Shown one piece after another: positions 33,280 to 40,981 of a stretch of 64,000 nt of DNA. The DNA comes from Blastococcus sp. DSM 46786. Lineage in GTDB: Bacteria > Actinomycetota > Actinomycetes > Mycobacteriales > Geodermatophilaceae. A program made the translations under genes and the position numbers. Position 1 is the stretch's first letter. The number at the start of each line of letters is the position of its first letter. Below the pieces are notes generated by a model. That model did no database searches. It was not told where the DNA came from and saw only the letters and a list, made by a program, of their open reading frames with translations. The stretch is from contig NZ_FOAO01000005.1 in assembly GCF_900109665.1 (NCBI RefSeq), forward strand, positions 124,001-188,000, given 5' to 3'.

Positions 33280-34251
33280 TCAGTCGCGCGGGGCGCTCGG
33301 ACGGCCGGCGCCGACGGGCTCGTCGGTCGACGCGTCGGCGACGTTGCGCTCGGCGAGCTCCGCGACGGCGTCGGCCGACTCGATCGCGGCGTCCTGCCGG
33401 TACCGGCGGTAGGAGTGGACGACGGCCAGCACCCATACCACCCCGAGGAGGGCGTAGACCACCGCGTTCACGGTGTCGCCGGCGTCGATCCAGTCGCTGC
33501 GCAGCAGCGTGCGGGCGTTGGTCAGCACGATCATCCCGCCGACCAGGGAGCCCAGCAGCCGCGGCGGGATGTGCCGGACCAGCCACGCGGCGATCGGGGC
33601 GGCGACCAGGCCGCCCGCGAGCAGGCCGGCGACCCACATCAGGTCGATGCCCTGGGAGCCCAGCGCCAGCAGGAAGCCGGCGCTGGCCGCCAGCGCGACG
33701 AGGAACTCGGAGGTGTCGATCGAGCCGATGACCTTGCGGGGCTCCATCCGGCCGCTGGCCAGCAGCGCGGGCGTGCCGACCGGACCCCAGCCGCCGCCAC
33801 CGGTGGCGTCGACGAAACCGGCCACCAGGCCCAGCGGGCCCAGGAAGCGCTTGCGGATGGGCTTGCCGACGTTGCGCCGGTCGATGCCGCGCAGCGTGAA
33901 GCGCACCAGGACGTAGGCGCCCAGCGAGACCAGGATCAGCGACATGACCGGCGCGGCGATCTCGGTGGAGAGGCCGGCCAGGAAGTGCGCACCGGCGAAC
34001 GCGCCGACCGCCCCGGGCAGGCCCACCCGCGCGACGACCTTCCAGTCGACGTTGCCGAACTTCCAGTGCGAGAGCCCGGAGGCGAGCGTGGTGCCGATCT
34101 CGGCGAGGTGGATGGTCGCCGACGCCGCCGCGGGGTTGGTGCCGATGGCCAGCAGCAGCGTCGTCGAGGTGACGCCGTAGGCCATGCCCAGGCTGCCGTC
34201 GACGAGCTGGGCGCCCAGGCCGGCGAGGGCGAGCAGGATGAGGGTCTTCAC
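33280..34251 (-). CDS. TauE/SafE family sulfite/anion exporter
   Basis: 323 residues with about eight membrane helices and the family signature near the start (GLGAQLVDGSLGMAYGVTSTTLLLAIG) and middle (GLVAGFVDATGGGGWGPVGTPAL). TauE/SafE proteins move sulfite, sulfoacetate or other sulfur-containing anions. ATG at 34251. A Cys-rich RRHVDL leader peptide and a hairpin precede it, as expected for a sulfur-controlled gene. Confidence 0.93.
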   Translation of the reverse strand: MKTLILLALAGLGAQLVDGSLGMAYGVTSTTLLLAIGTNPAAASATIHLAEIGTTLASGLSHWKFGNVDWKVVARVGLPGAVGAFAGAHFLAGLSTEIAAPVMSLILVSLGAYVLVRFTLRGIDRRNVGKPIRKRFLGPLGLVAGFVDATGGGGWGPVGTPALLASGRMEPRKVIGSIDTSEFLVALAASAGFLLALGSQGIDLMWVAGLLAGGLVAAPIAAWLVRHIPPRLLGSLVGGMIVLTNARTLLRSDWIDAGDTVNAVVYALLGVVWVLAVVHSYRRYRQDAAIESADAVAELAERNVADASTDEPVGAGRPSAPRD

Positions 34252-34320
34252 GGGCGCTGACTCCGGCTCTCACGGGCACGGACGCGCAGGGGCGACCGCG
34301 TGGAGGGGGACGGTACGGAT

Positions 34321-34337
34321 CCCGCCGGAACGGCGGG
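34321..34337 (-). promoter_or_regulatory. Attenuator-like hairpin after the tauE leader peptide
   Basis: CCCGCCG and CGGCGGG with a 3-base loop make a compact 7-bp GC stem. On the minus strand it begins 6 bases after the leader peptide stop codon and lies about 70 bases before the tauE start, the position expected of an attenuator controlled by ribosome movement. Confidence 0.55.
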
Positions 34338-34343
34338 AGGGAA

Positions 34344-34415
34344 TCAGCAGCCCGGACAGGCGGCGGTGCAGACGCGCAGCAGGTCGACGTGCCGGCGGCT
34401 CACAAGGAGCAGCAT
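34344..34415 (-). CDS. Putative regulatory leader peptide (RRHVDL type) before tauE
   Basis: A 23-residue ORF on the minus strand from ATG 34415. It reads SRRHVDLLRVC in the middle and ends AACPGC, with three Cys codons in the last eight residues. This is the actinobacterial sulfur-gene leader peptide pattern, and it closely parallels the metN leader at 3354-3428. A TGGTAGACAT -10-like element lies about 22 bases upstream. It sits 92 bases before tauE. Ribosome stalling at Cys codons under cysteine shortage is the likely control. Confidence 0.75.
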   Translation of the reverse strand: MLLLVSRRHVDLLRVCTAACPGC

Positions 34416-34556
34416 CGTCGTCCGCGTCACGGCGCAATGTCTACCAGATCGATGGACTTATGCGCACGGCCGTTCCCGGTGCGTGGGACGGACCCGGCAG
34501 GCGCGCGGCCGCCGGGGAGCACAGGTGTCGGCAGGTGGCCGACGCCTGTCGTGCGG

Positions 34557-35120
34557 TCAGCCGTGCGCGGTCCCGCTCCGGCCGGCGTCGTCGTTCACCC
34601 GGGCGAGGGAGTCCACGAGGTCGGCACGCGCCCGGGCGACGCGTGACCGGATGGTGCCCACGGGGCAGCCGGCGACCTCCGCGGCCTCGGCGTAGGGCAG
34701 CCCCAGCAGCTGCGTGAGTACGAAGGCCTCGCGCCGGTCGGGGTCCAGCCGGGCCAGCAGGTCGGCCACCGCCGCGCTCTCGCCGACGGCGTCCCCGACG
34801 CCCTGAGGGGCCAGCAGCTCCAGGTCGGCGGGCTCCCGGACCAGGGTCAGCCGCCGCCGGCGCCGCGAGCGCAGGGCGTCCGCGCAGACCCTGCGGGCGA
34901 TGGCCAGCAGCCACGTGCGCACCGACGAGCGGCCCTCGAAGCGGTGCAGGGACCCGAACGCCCGCAGGTAGGTCTCCTGGGTGAGGTCGTCGGCCGAGGC
35001 CGGGTCGCCGAGTGCCGCGCAGAGCCGCCAGACGTCGGTCTGCGTCTGCCGCACGAGGGATGCCGCGGCCAGCGGGTCGCCGTCGGCGGCGTCCGCGGCC
35101 ACGCGTGCCAGGTCGTCCAT
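34557..35120 (-). CDS. ECF-type RNA polymerase sigma factor
   Basis: 187 residues from ATG 35120. Region 2 is DDLTQETYLRAFGSLHRFEGRSSVRTWLLAIARRVCADALRSRRRRR and region 4 is DPDRREAFVLTQLLGLPYAEAAEVAGCPVGTIRSRVARARADLVDSL. Resembles the SigC branch known from mycobacteria. It is divergent from a zinc-finger anti-sigma gene followed by copper genes, so it probably drives that cluster under copper- or redox-related conditions. The last point is inference. Confidence 0.92.
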   Translation of the reverse strand: MDDLARVAADAADGDPLAAASLVRQTQTDVWRLCAALGDPASADDLTQETYLRAFGSLHRFEGRSSVRTWLLAIARRVCADALRSRRRRRLTLVREPADLELLAPQGVGDAVGESAAVADLLARLDPDRREAFVLTQLLGLPYAEAAEVAGCPVGTIRSRVARARADLVDSLARVNDDAGRSGTAHG

Positions 35121-35158
35121 GTCCTCGTCGGGGTGTCGCGGGAAACTCCGGGGGAGCC

Positions 35159-35187
35159 GGGAACCGGACGGCGCCCGGCGGCGACTA
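35159..35187 (+). promoter_or_regulatory. Possible ECF sigma promoter of the anti-sigma/copper operon
   Basis: GGGAACC (35159-35165) and CGACTA (35182-35187) are separated by 16 bases and lie 7 bases before the anti-sigma ATG. GGAAC -35 boxes with about 16-base spacing are typical of ECF promoters. An autoregulated promoter here fits the divergent sigma gene. Start-site mapping would be needed to prove it. Confidence 0.4.
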
Positions 35188-35194
35188 ATGAACC

Positions 35195-35836
35195 ATGCCG
35201 TGCCACCTGTGCCGCGAGGCGCTCTCCTCGCGTCTCGACGGCGAGCCGCTCGGGATGCCCGCCGAGGAGCTCGACGCCCACCTGGCCGCGTGCGCCGACT
35301 GCGCCGTCTGGGCGGCCGCCGCCGAGCGCGTGACCCGCCGGGCGCGGCTGGCGCCGGCGCCCGCCGTCCCCGACCTGACCGCGACCGTCCTCGGGGCCCT
35401 GCCCCGCGAGCTGCCCGGTGCCCGGGCGGCCGCGCGCGCCCGGCTGACCGGCTCCGCGCTGCGCCTGGCGCTGCTGGTCGTGGGCGTGGCCCAGGCGACG
35501 CTGGCCTGGCCCCTGCTCGCCTCGGGCGCCGGGGCGATGAGCGCCCCGGTGCACATGGCACGCGAGAGCGGCGCCTGGAACCTGGCGCTGGCCGCGGCGT
35601 TCCTCGCCGTCGCGGCCGGCCCGCGGCTGGCCGCCGGCGCGCTCCCCTTCCTGGGGTCCTTCGTCGCCTTCCTGCTGCCCGTAACCGTCGCCGACCTGCA
35701 GGCCGGGCACGTGCACGCCGACCGGGCCCTGACCCACCTGCTGCTCCTGGCCGGCACCGTCCTGGTCTCGGCCGTCGCGTGGCGGGGCCGCCGCCGGGCC
35801 GTCCCCGCGGTCGCCGGCCGGCGGGTCCCCGCGTGA
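35195..35836 (+). CDS. Zinc-finger anti-sigma factor, membrane-anchored
   Basis: 213 residues. The N-terminal zf-HC2 domain has CHLCREALSSRLDGE and HLAACADCA, giving the H-x3-C-x2-C zinc site. The next 130 residues hold about four membrane helices, unusual in number compared with single-pass RsiW-type anti-sigmas. A His/Glu-rich loop (ADLQAGHVHADRALTH) could bind metal. It likely holds the adjacent sigma factor until a signal is sensed in the membrane or periplasm-like space. Overlaps the next gene by GTGA. Confidence 0.87.
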   Translation: MPCHLCREALSSRLDGEPLGMPAEELDAHLAACADCAVWAAAAERVTRRARLAPAPAVPDLTATVLGALPRELPGARAAARARLTGSALRLALLVVGVAQATLAWPLLASGAGAMSAPVHMARESGAWNLALAAAFLAVAAGPRLAAGALPFLGSFVAFLLPVTVADLQAGHVHADRALTHLLLLAGTVLVSAVAWRGRRRAVPAVAGRRVPA

Positions 35837-37617
35837 GGCGCACCGCGGTCCTGCTCGCGCTGCTGGTCGCCGGCTGGTTCGGCGTGGGCATCGGCACCGC
35901 CGGGCCGGCGGCCGCGCACGCCACGCTGGTCGCCACGACCCCGGGGGAGGGCGCCCGCGTCGACACCGCCCCCGACGAGGTGACGCTGCAGTTCACCGAG
36001 GGCGTGTCGCTGGGCGCCGGGTACGCCCGCGTGCTGGGCGCCGACCAGCAGCGGGTGGATGCCGGGAACGCCTCGGTCGACGGCGGGGTCGTGACCATCC
36101 CGCTGCGCGGCGGGCTGCCCGACGGCGGGTACCTCGTCACCTACCGCGTGATCTCCGCCGACTCGCACCCGGTCTCGGGGGCCTTCTCCTTCGCCGTCGG
36201 TGACGGCGAGCTCCTGGCCGCCGGGACCGCGGACGCCGGCACCGCCACCGATCCCGTCGTCGGGACGCTGCTGCCCGTCACCCGCTGGGTCGGCTACGCG
36301 GGGCTGGCCCTGGCGCTGGGCGTGCCGGTCCTGGTGGCGGTCTGCTGGCCCGCGGGCCGGGAATCCGCGCGGCTGCGGGGGCTGGCGACCGGCGGCGCGG
36401 CAGCCGTGGCGGTCTCCGCCCTCGCCGGGTTCCTCCTGCAGGGCCCCTACGCCGCGGGCACCGGGCTCGGGGCGGTCGCCGACCCGGCGCTGCTCGGCGC
36501 GACGGCGCGGACGGGGGTGGGCTGGGGTGCGCTCGCGCGCGTCGTCCTGGCCCTCGCCCTGCTGCTGGTGCTGCGCCGGGCGTGGCGGGCGGCGACCGGG
36601 CCCGGGCGCGGGACGACGGCCCTGGTGGCGGCGCTCGGCGGCGGGTTGGTGCTGGCCACCGCGGCGGTGGGCCACCCGGTCGCCGGGCCGTGGCCGGTCC
36701 TGGCCGTGCTGGTCGCGGCGGTGCACGCGGGGGCGATGGCGGTCTGGTTGGGCGGCCTCGCCGGCCTGCTCGCCGCCGCGGTGCGGCCGGGAGCCGAGCC
36801 CGCCGCGGTGGCCGCTGCGCTCCCCGGGTTCTCCCGGCTGGCGTTCGGCGCCGTCGTCGCGCTCGTGGTCTCCGGGGTCGTGCAGTCGGTGCGCGAGGTC
36901 GCGTCCCCCACGGCCCTGGTGGAGACGACGTACGGCCGGCTGCTCGCGGTCAAGCTGCTGCTCGTGGTGGTCGTCCTGGCCGCGGCCGGGATCTCCCGCG
37001 TCTGGGTGCAGCAGCGGCTGGGCGTCCGCCGTCCCCGCAGCCGCCGGACGACGACCGTGCACGCCTTCGCCTCGGGCGTGGCCCCCGAGCGCGCCGAGCC
37101 CGTCCCGGAGGAGGTCGCGGCCGCCGCCGAGCGGGACCGCGTCCAGGCGGAGGCCGCGGGCGAGCACCTGCCGGCGCTGCGCCGCTCCCTGCTCGTGGAG
37201 GCGGTGCTGGCCGCCGTCGTCCTGGCGCTGTCGGCGGTGCTGGTCGCCACACCCCCGGCCCGCACGGCGCTGGCCCAGCCGGTGGAGGTCGTGCTCCCGC
37301 TGCAGGGCGGCTCCGGGAGCACGTCGGGCAGCCTGCAGGTGCAGGTCGAGCCCGCGCGGCCCGGCGGGAACTCCCTGCACGTCTACCTGTTCGACGAGGC
37401 CGGGCGGCTCACCCAGCCGGCCGACATCCGCGTCACCCTCACCGAGCGCAGCCAGCAGATCGGCCCCCTCGACGTCGCGCTCCAGCCCGCCGGTCCCGGC
37501 CACTTCGTGGGCGACGGCATGACGATCCCGGGCGCCGGCACCTGGACCCTCACCGCCACCGTCCGGCTGGACGAGTTCACCGCCCTCACCGCGGCCACCG
37601 ACTTCCCCGTGCGCTGA
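35833..37617 (+). CDS. CopC-CopD copper resistance/uptake fusion protein
   Basis: 594 residues. A signal peptide is followed by a CopC domain beginning with the copper-binding His (HATLVATTPGEGARVDTAPDEVTLQFTE, with the distal DSHPVSG). A CopD membrane domain of about eight helices occupies roughly 150-400. A final extracellular domain of about 120 residues (VEVVLPLQGGSGS to TATVRLDEF) is FixH/YtkA-like. Such fusions (YcnJ type) import or handle copper for secreted or membrane cuproproteins. GTG start overlaps the anti-sigma stop. Confidence 0.92.
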   Translation: MRRTAVLLALLVAGWFGVGIGTAGPAAAHATLVATTPGEGARVDTAPDEVTLQFTEGVSLGAGYARVLGADQQRVDAGNASVDGGVVTIPLRGGLPDGGYLVTYRVISADSHPVSGAFSFAVGDGELLAAGTADAGTATDPVVGTLLPVTRWVGYAGLALALGVPVLVAVCWPAGRESARLRGLATGGAAAVAVSALAGFLLQGPYAAGTGLGAVADPALLGATARTGVGWGALARVVLALALLLVLRRAWRAATGPGRGTTALVAALGGGLVLATAAVGHPVAGPWPVLAVLVAAVHAGAMAVWLGGLAGLLAAAVRPGAEPAAVAAALPGFSRLAFGAVVALVVSGVVQSVREVASPTALVETTYGRLLAVKLLLVVVVLAAAGISRVWVQQRLGVRRPRSRRTTTVHAFASGVAPERAEPVPEEVAAAAERDRVQAEAAGEHLPALRRSLLVEAVLAAVVLALSAVLVATPPARTALAQPVEVVLPLQGGSGSTSGSLQVQVEPARPGGNSLHVYLFDEAGRLTQPADIRVTLTERSQQIGPLDVALQPAGPGHFVGDGMTIPGAGTWTLTATVRLDEFTALTAATDFPVR

Positions 37618-37657
37618 CCGCCCCCTCGACCGCTCCACCCCGATGAGAAGGAGATCC

Positions 37658-38389
37658 ATGTCCTCGACCCGCCTGCTGCCCCGGGCAGCGGCCGTGCTGC
37701 TCGCCGTCCTCACCGCGTTCTGCGGAGCCGTGGTGTTCGCCACGTCCGCCACCGCGCACGTCACCGTCTCCTCCGACGACGCCGCCCCCGGCGGCTACGG
37801 GAAGCTCACCTTCCGGGTGCCCAACGAGAGCGACACCGCCAGCACCACCGCCCTGCGGATCCAGATCCCCGAGGAGGCGGCGATGGGCTCGCTGCGGGCC
37901 CAGCCGGTGCCGGGCTGGACGATCACCACGGAGACCACCGAGCTGGCCGAGCCGATCGAGGTGCACGGCCGCGAGCTCAGCTCCTACGTCTCGGTCGTGG
38001 AGTACCGGGCGGCCGACGGCGGCGGCATCGCGCCCGGTCAGTTCCAGGAGTTCGCCCTCTCCGGGGGGCCGTTCCCGGAGGCCGAGCAGCTCAGCTTCCC
38101 GGCGGTGCAGAGCTACAGCGACGGTAGCGAGTCGGCCTGGATCGAGCCCGCGGTCGCCGGTCAGGACGAGCCCGAGCGCCCCGCCCCGGTGCTGTCACTG
38201 GCCGCCGGCGCCGCGCAGGACGGCCACGGCACCGCGGACGCCGAGGTCGCGGCGGCCGACGACGGGACGGCCGAGCACTCCGCCGACCCTGGCTCGGTCG
38301 CGCTGTTCCTCGCGATCCTCGCGCTGCTCGTCGCCGTCGCCGGTGTCGTCCTCGGCATCCGCGCGTCCCGACGTACCGTGTCCTCGTGA
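37658..38389 (+). CDS. YcnI-like copper-binding protein (DUF1775)
   Basis: 243 residues from ATG 37658 (GAAGGAG upstream). The signal peptide ends at SATA, so the mature protein starts HVTVSSDDAAPGGYGKLTFRVPNESDTA. That N-terminal His plus an internal Trp (PGWT) is the copper site of YcnI/DUF1775 proteins. A C-terminal membrane helix anchors it (VALFLAILALLVAVAGVVLGI). Operon with the CopC-CopD fusion and SCO1, as in other bacteria. Confidence 0.92.
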   Translation: MSSTRLLPRAAAVLLAVLTAFCGAVVFATSATAHVTVSSDDAAPGGYGKLTFRVPNESDTASTTALRIQIPEEAAMGSLRAQPVPGWTITTETTELAEPIEVHGRELSSYVSVVEYRAADGGGIAPGQFQEFALSGGPFPEAEQLSFPAVQSYSDGSESAWIEPAVAGQDEPERPAPVLSLAAGAAQDGHGTADAEVAAADDGTAEHSADPGSVALFLAILALLVAVAGVVLGIRASRRTVSS

Positions 38390-39069
38390 TCCCCGCCGTC
38401 CGCCGACGCTCCCGCCGGGCCGCACCGGCGCTCCTGCTCACCACGGGCCTGCTGCTCGCGGGCTGCGGGGGTTCGGCGGACGGCGCGGCCGACCCCGCCG
38501 CGGCCGGGGGGCACGACCACTCCGGGGATGCTCCGGCGGTCGTCGAGGGGCCCGAGGACCGCTACGCCGGGCTCGACCTCCCCGAGCCCTACCGCCGGCC
38601 GTCGTTCACCCTGACCGACACCACCGGCGCGAAGTACGACTTCCGGGCAGCCACCGCGGGCCGCCCGACGATGCTGTTCTTCGGCTACACCAACTGCCCC
38701 GACATCTGCCCCACCACGATGGCCGACGTCGCGGTGGCGCTGCGTGGGCTGGACCCGGCGCTGGCCGAGCAGGTGCAGGTGGTCTTCGTGACCACCGACC
38801 CGGCGACCGACACCCCGCAGGTGCTCGGGGAGTACCTCGACCGGTTCGACGCCGACCTGCCCACCTCGTTCGTCGGTCTCACCGGCGACCAGGAGGCGGT
38901 GGAGCGGGCGCAGCTCGCGGCCGGGGTGCCGCAGGCCGAGGACAACGGCCGGCTGCACTCGACGATGCTGCTGCTGTACGGCGCCGACGACGCGGCGCAC
39001 GTGGCCTTCAACGCGGGCAACACCCACCAGGACATCGCCGAGGACCTCCAGGTGGTGGCGGGCGCGTGA
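38386..39069 (+). CDS. SCO1/SenC copper chaperone lipoprotein
   Basis: 227 residues, GTG start overlapping the YcnI stop. Lipobox LLLAGC puts the lipid Cys at about residue 27. The thioredoxin fold has the copper motif TNCPDICPTT (CxxxC) and the distal His in GRLHSTMLLLY, so all three copper ligands are present. SCO1 proteins load copper into the Cu-A site of cytochrome c oxidase. A His-rich linker AAGGHDHSGD may hold metal. Confidence 0.93.
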   Translation: MIPAVRRRSRRAAPALLLTTGLLLAGCGGSADGAADPAAAGGHDHSGDAPAVVEGPEDRYAGLDLPEPYRRPSFTLTDTTGAKYDFRAATAGRPTMLFFGYTNCPDICPTTMADVAVALRGLDPALAEQVQVVFVTTDPATDTPQVLGEYLDRFDADLPTSFVGLTGDQEAVERAQLAAGVPQAEDNGRLHSTMLLLYGADDAAHVAFNAGNTHQDIAEDLQVVAGA

Positions 39070-40142
39070 GCCGTGGCCTCGGCCGGCTGCTGGCGGTCCT
39101 GGCCGCCGTGGTGGCGGTCCTGGCCCTCGCCGGGCCGGCGTCGGCGCACGTCGGTGGCGAGGCGGCTGGCAGCGACTTCGACGCCCGCGTGCTGCAGGTG
39201 ACCCCGCAGCTGCCCGGGGTGAGCGTGCGCTCGCTGCAGTTCGGCGACGAGCTGGAGCTGGTGAACACCACCGACGTCGAGGTGCTGGTCCCGGGGTACT
39301 CCGACGAGCCCTACCTGCGGATCGGCCCCGACGGGGTCTGGCGCAACGCGAACAGCCCGGCGACCTGGATCAACCTGGACCGCTACGGGCGGACGGCGCT
39401 GCCCGCCTCCGCCGACGCGGACGCCGCGCCCGACTGGGAGCAGGTCTCCACCCAGCCCTCCTACGTCTGGCACGACCACCGCACCCACTGGATGAGCGAG
39501 GGCGTCCTCCCGCCGCAGGTCGCCGCCGACCCCGGCCGCGAGCACGTGGTCTCGGAATGGGTCGTGCCGCTGCGGCACGGGTCGACCGAGGTGGAGGTCG
39601 CCGGCGTGCTGACCTGGAGCCCGCCGCCCCCGCCGTGGGGAGTGTGGCTGCCCGTGGCCGCGCTGGTGCTGGCCGCCGCGGCCGCGGGCCTGCTGGCGCG
39701 CACGCCGCTCCCGCTGGGGGCGCTCCTCGGCGTCGGTGCGCTCGCGGCGGTCTGGCACGCGGTGGCCACGCCCGAGCCACCCGTGACCGTCGGCTCCCAC
39801 GCCGGTGCCGTCGTCTCGGCGCTCCTGCCGGCGGGGGCCACGCTGCTGTGCGCCGTCCTGGGGCTGCGGGCCGCCTGGCTGGGCCGGGGGGCGATGACCG
39901 GGCTGCTGGCGGTCGTCACCGGGTGGCTGCTGCTGGTGCAGGGCCTGCCCGACGTCGACGTGCTGTGGTCGGCGAACGTGCTCTCGGCTGGGCCGCAGCC
40001 CCTGGCGCGGGTGGCCGTGACCGTGCTGGCGTCCCTGGGCGTGGGACTGCTGGTCGGCGGCATCGCCGCGGTCCGCCGGTTCCGGGAGACCCCGGCCGCG
40101 CCCGCGGGAACCGCCGCCGGCCGGCCGTTGCCGGCGGCCTGA
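39066..40142 (+). CDS. Membrane protein of copper cluster, unknown function
   Basis: 358 residues, GTG 39066 overlapping the SCO1 stop. A signal peptide ends at PASA, followed by HVGGEAAG, again placing a His at the mature N-terminus as in CopC and YcnI. The extracellular domain has YVWHDHRTHWM, a His-rich patch that could bind metal. Five or six membrane helices follow from about residue 190. Family unknown; translational coupling places it in the copper pathway. Confidence 0.8.
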   Translation: MSRGLGRLLAVLAAVVAVLALAGPASAHVGGEAAGSDFDARVLQVTPQLPGVSVRSLQFGDELELVNTTDVEVLVPGYSDEPYLRIGPDGVWRNANSPATWINLDRYGRTALPASADADAAPDWEQVSTQPSYVWHDHRTHWMSEGVLPPQVAADPGREHVVSEWVVPLRHGSTEVEVAGVLTWSPPPPPWGVWLPVAALVLAAAAAGLLARTPLPLGALLGVGALAAVWHAVATPEPPVTVGSHAGAVVSALLPAGATLLCAVLGLRAAWLGRGAMTGLLAVVTGWLLLVQGLPDVDVLWSANVLSAGPQPLARVAVTVLASLGVGLLVGGIAAVRRFRETPAAPAGTAAGRPLPAA

Positions 40143-40159
40143 CGGCGGGTCCCGCGGCG

Positions 40160-40981
40160 TCAGGCGATGTCGGCGACGACGTTCGCCGTCCCGCCGCCGA
40201 ACAGCGTGTTGGCCCGCTGGAGGTCTCCCTCGAAGTCCACCTCGACCGCGGCGTACTGCGAGATGTCGACGGGGCGCACGCGCATGCCCGCCTCGGCGAT
40301 CGCCGTCTCGATGCCCCGCTCGAAGTAGTCCTGGTGGGAGCAGGCCTCCAGGTGCTCGACGAGCAGGGCCTTGTCGGTCGAGGAGACGAAGTTGATGCCC
40401 ACCGCCTCGCCGAGCCCACCGCGGACGGTCTTGGACAGCTCGCGGATGCACCCGTCGCCGTCGAGGGTGTACTTGACCTCCTCGTCGGCGACCGTGCTGG
40501 TGTCGACGCAGACGAAGCTCTGGTCGGCCACGACGTAGGGGAGGGCCACCTCGAGCACGGCCGGGTCGAAGACGACGTCGCCGTTGAGCCAGAGCACCCC
40601 GCCCTCCCGCGTGGTGCGCAGCCCGCGCAGCAGGCTCTTGGAGGTGTTGGTCGCCGCGAAGTCCGGGTTGTAGGCAAACAGCAGCTCGGGCGCCGCCTTC
40701 ATGATCCGCTTGCTGCGGTAGCCCACCACCGCGGTGACCGACACGTCGGCGCCCAGTACGGCGCGCAGGCCCTCGAGCTGGCGCTGCAGGATGCTGCGGC
40801 CGTCGTCGAGCCGGGTCAGCGGTTTGGGATCCTGCCGGCCCAGCCGGGTGCCCATGCCCGCGGCCAGGATGACGACCTGCACCGACGGCGTCTGCTGGCG
40901 CCGGCCGGTCGTGCGGGCCGACAGGGGGGATCCACCCCGACGGACGGGGTTGAGGACGTGGTCACCGGTCCGCACGGACAT
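40160..40981 (-). CDS. Sugar/choline-type nucleotidyltransferase
   Basis: 273 residues from the second of two ATG codons (spacing from GAGGG favours 40981; 40984 is also possible). NTP-transferase signature VVILAAGMGTRLGRQDPKPLTRL and LNGDVVFDPAVL (metal Asp). It joins a nucleotide to a sugar phosphate or a small alcohol phosphate. Its start overlaps the end of a CDP-glycerol-type glycerophosphotransferase gene, so it may supply that enzyme's CDP-activated substrate. Confidence 0.85.
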   Translation of the reverse strand: MSVRTGDHVLNPVRRGGSPLSARTTGRRQQTPSVQVVILAAGMGTRLGRQDPKPLTRLDDGRSILQRQLEGLRAVLGADVSVTAVVGYRSKRIMKAAPELLFAYNPDFAATNTSKSLLRGLRTTREGGVLWLNGDVVFDPAVLEVALPYVVADQSFVCVDTSTVADEEVKYTLDGDGCIRELSKTVRGGLGEAVGINFVSSTDKALLVEHLEACSHQDYFERGIETAIAEAGMRVRPVDISQYAAVEVDFEGDLQRANTLFGGGTANVVADIA

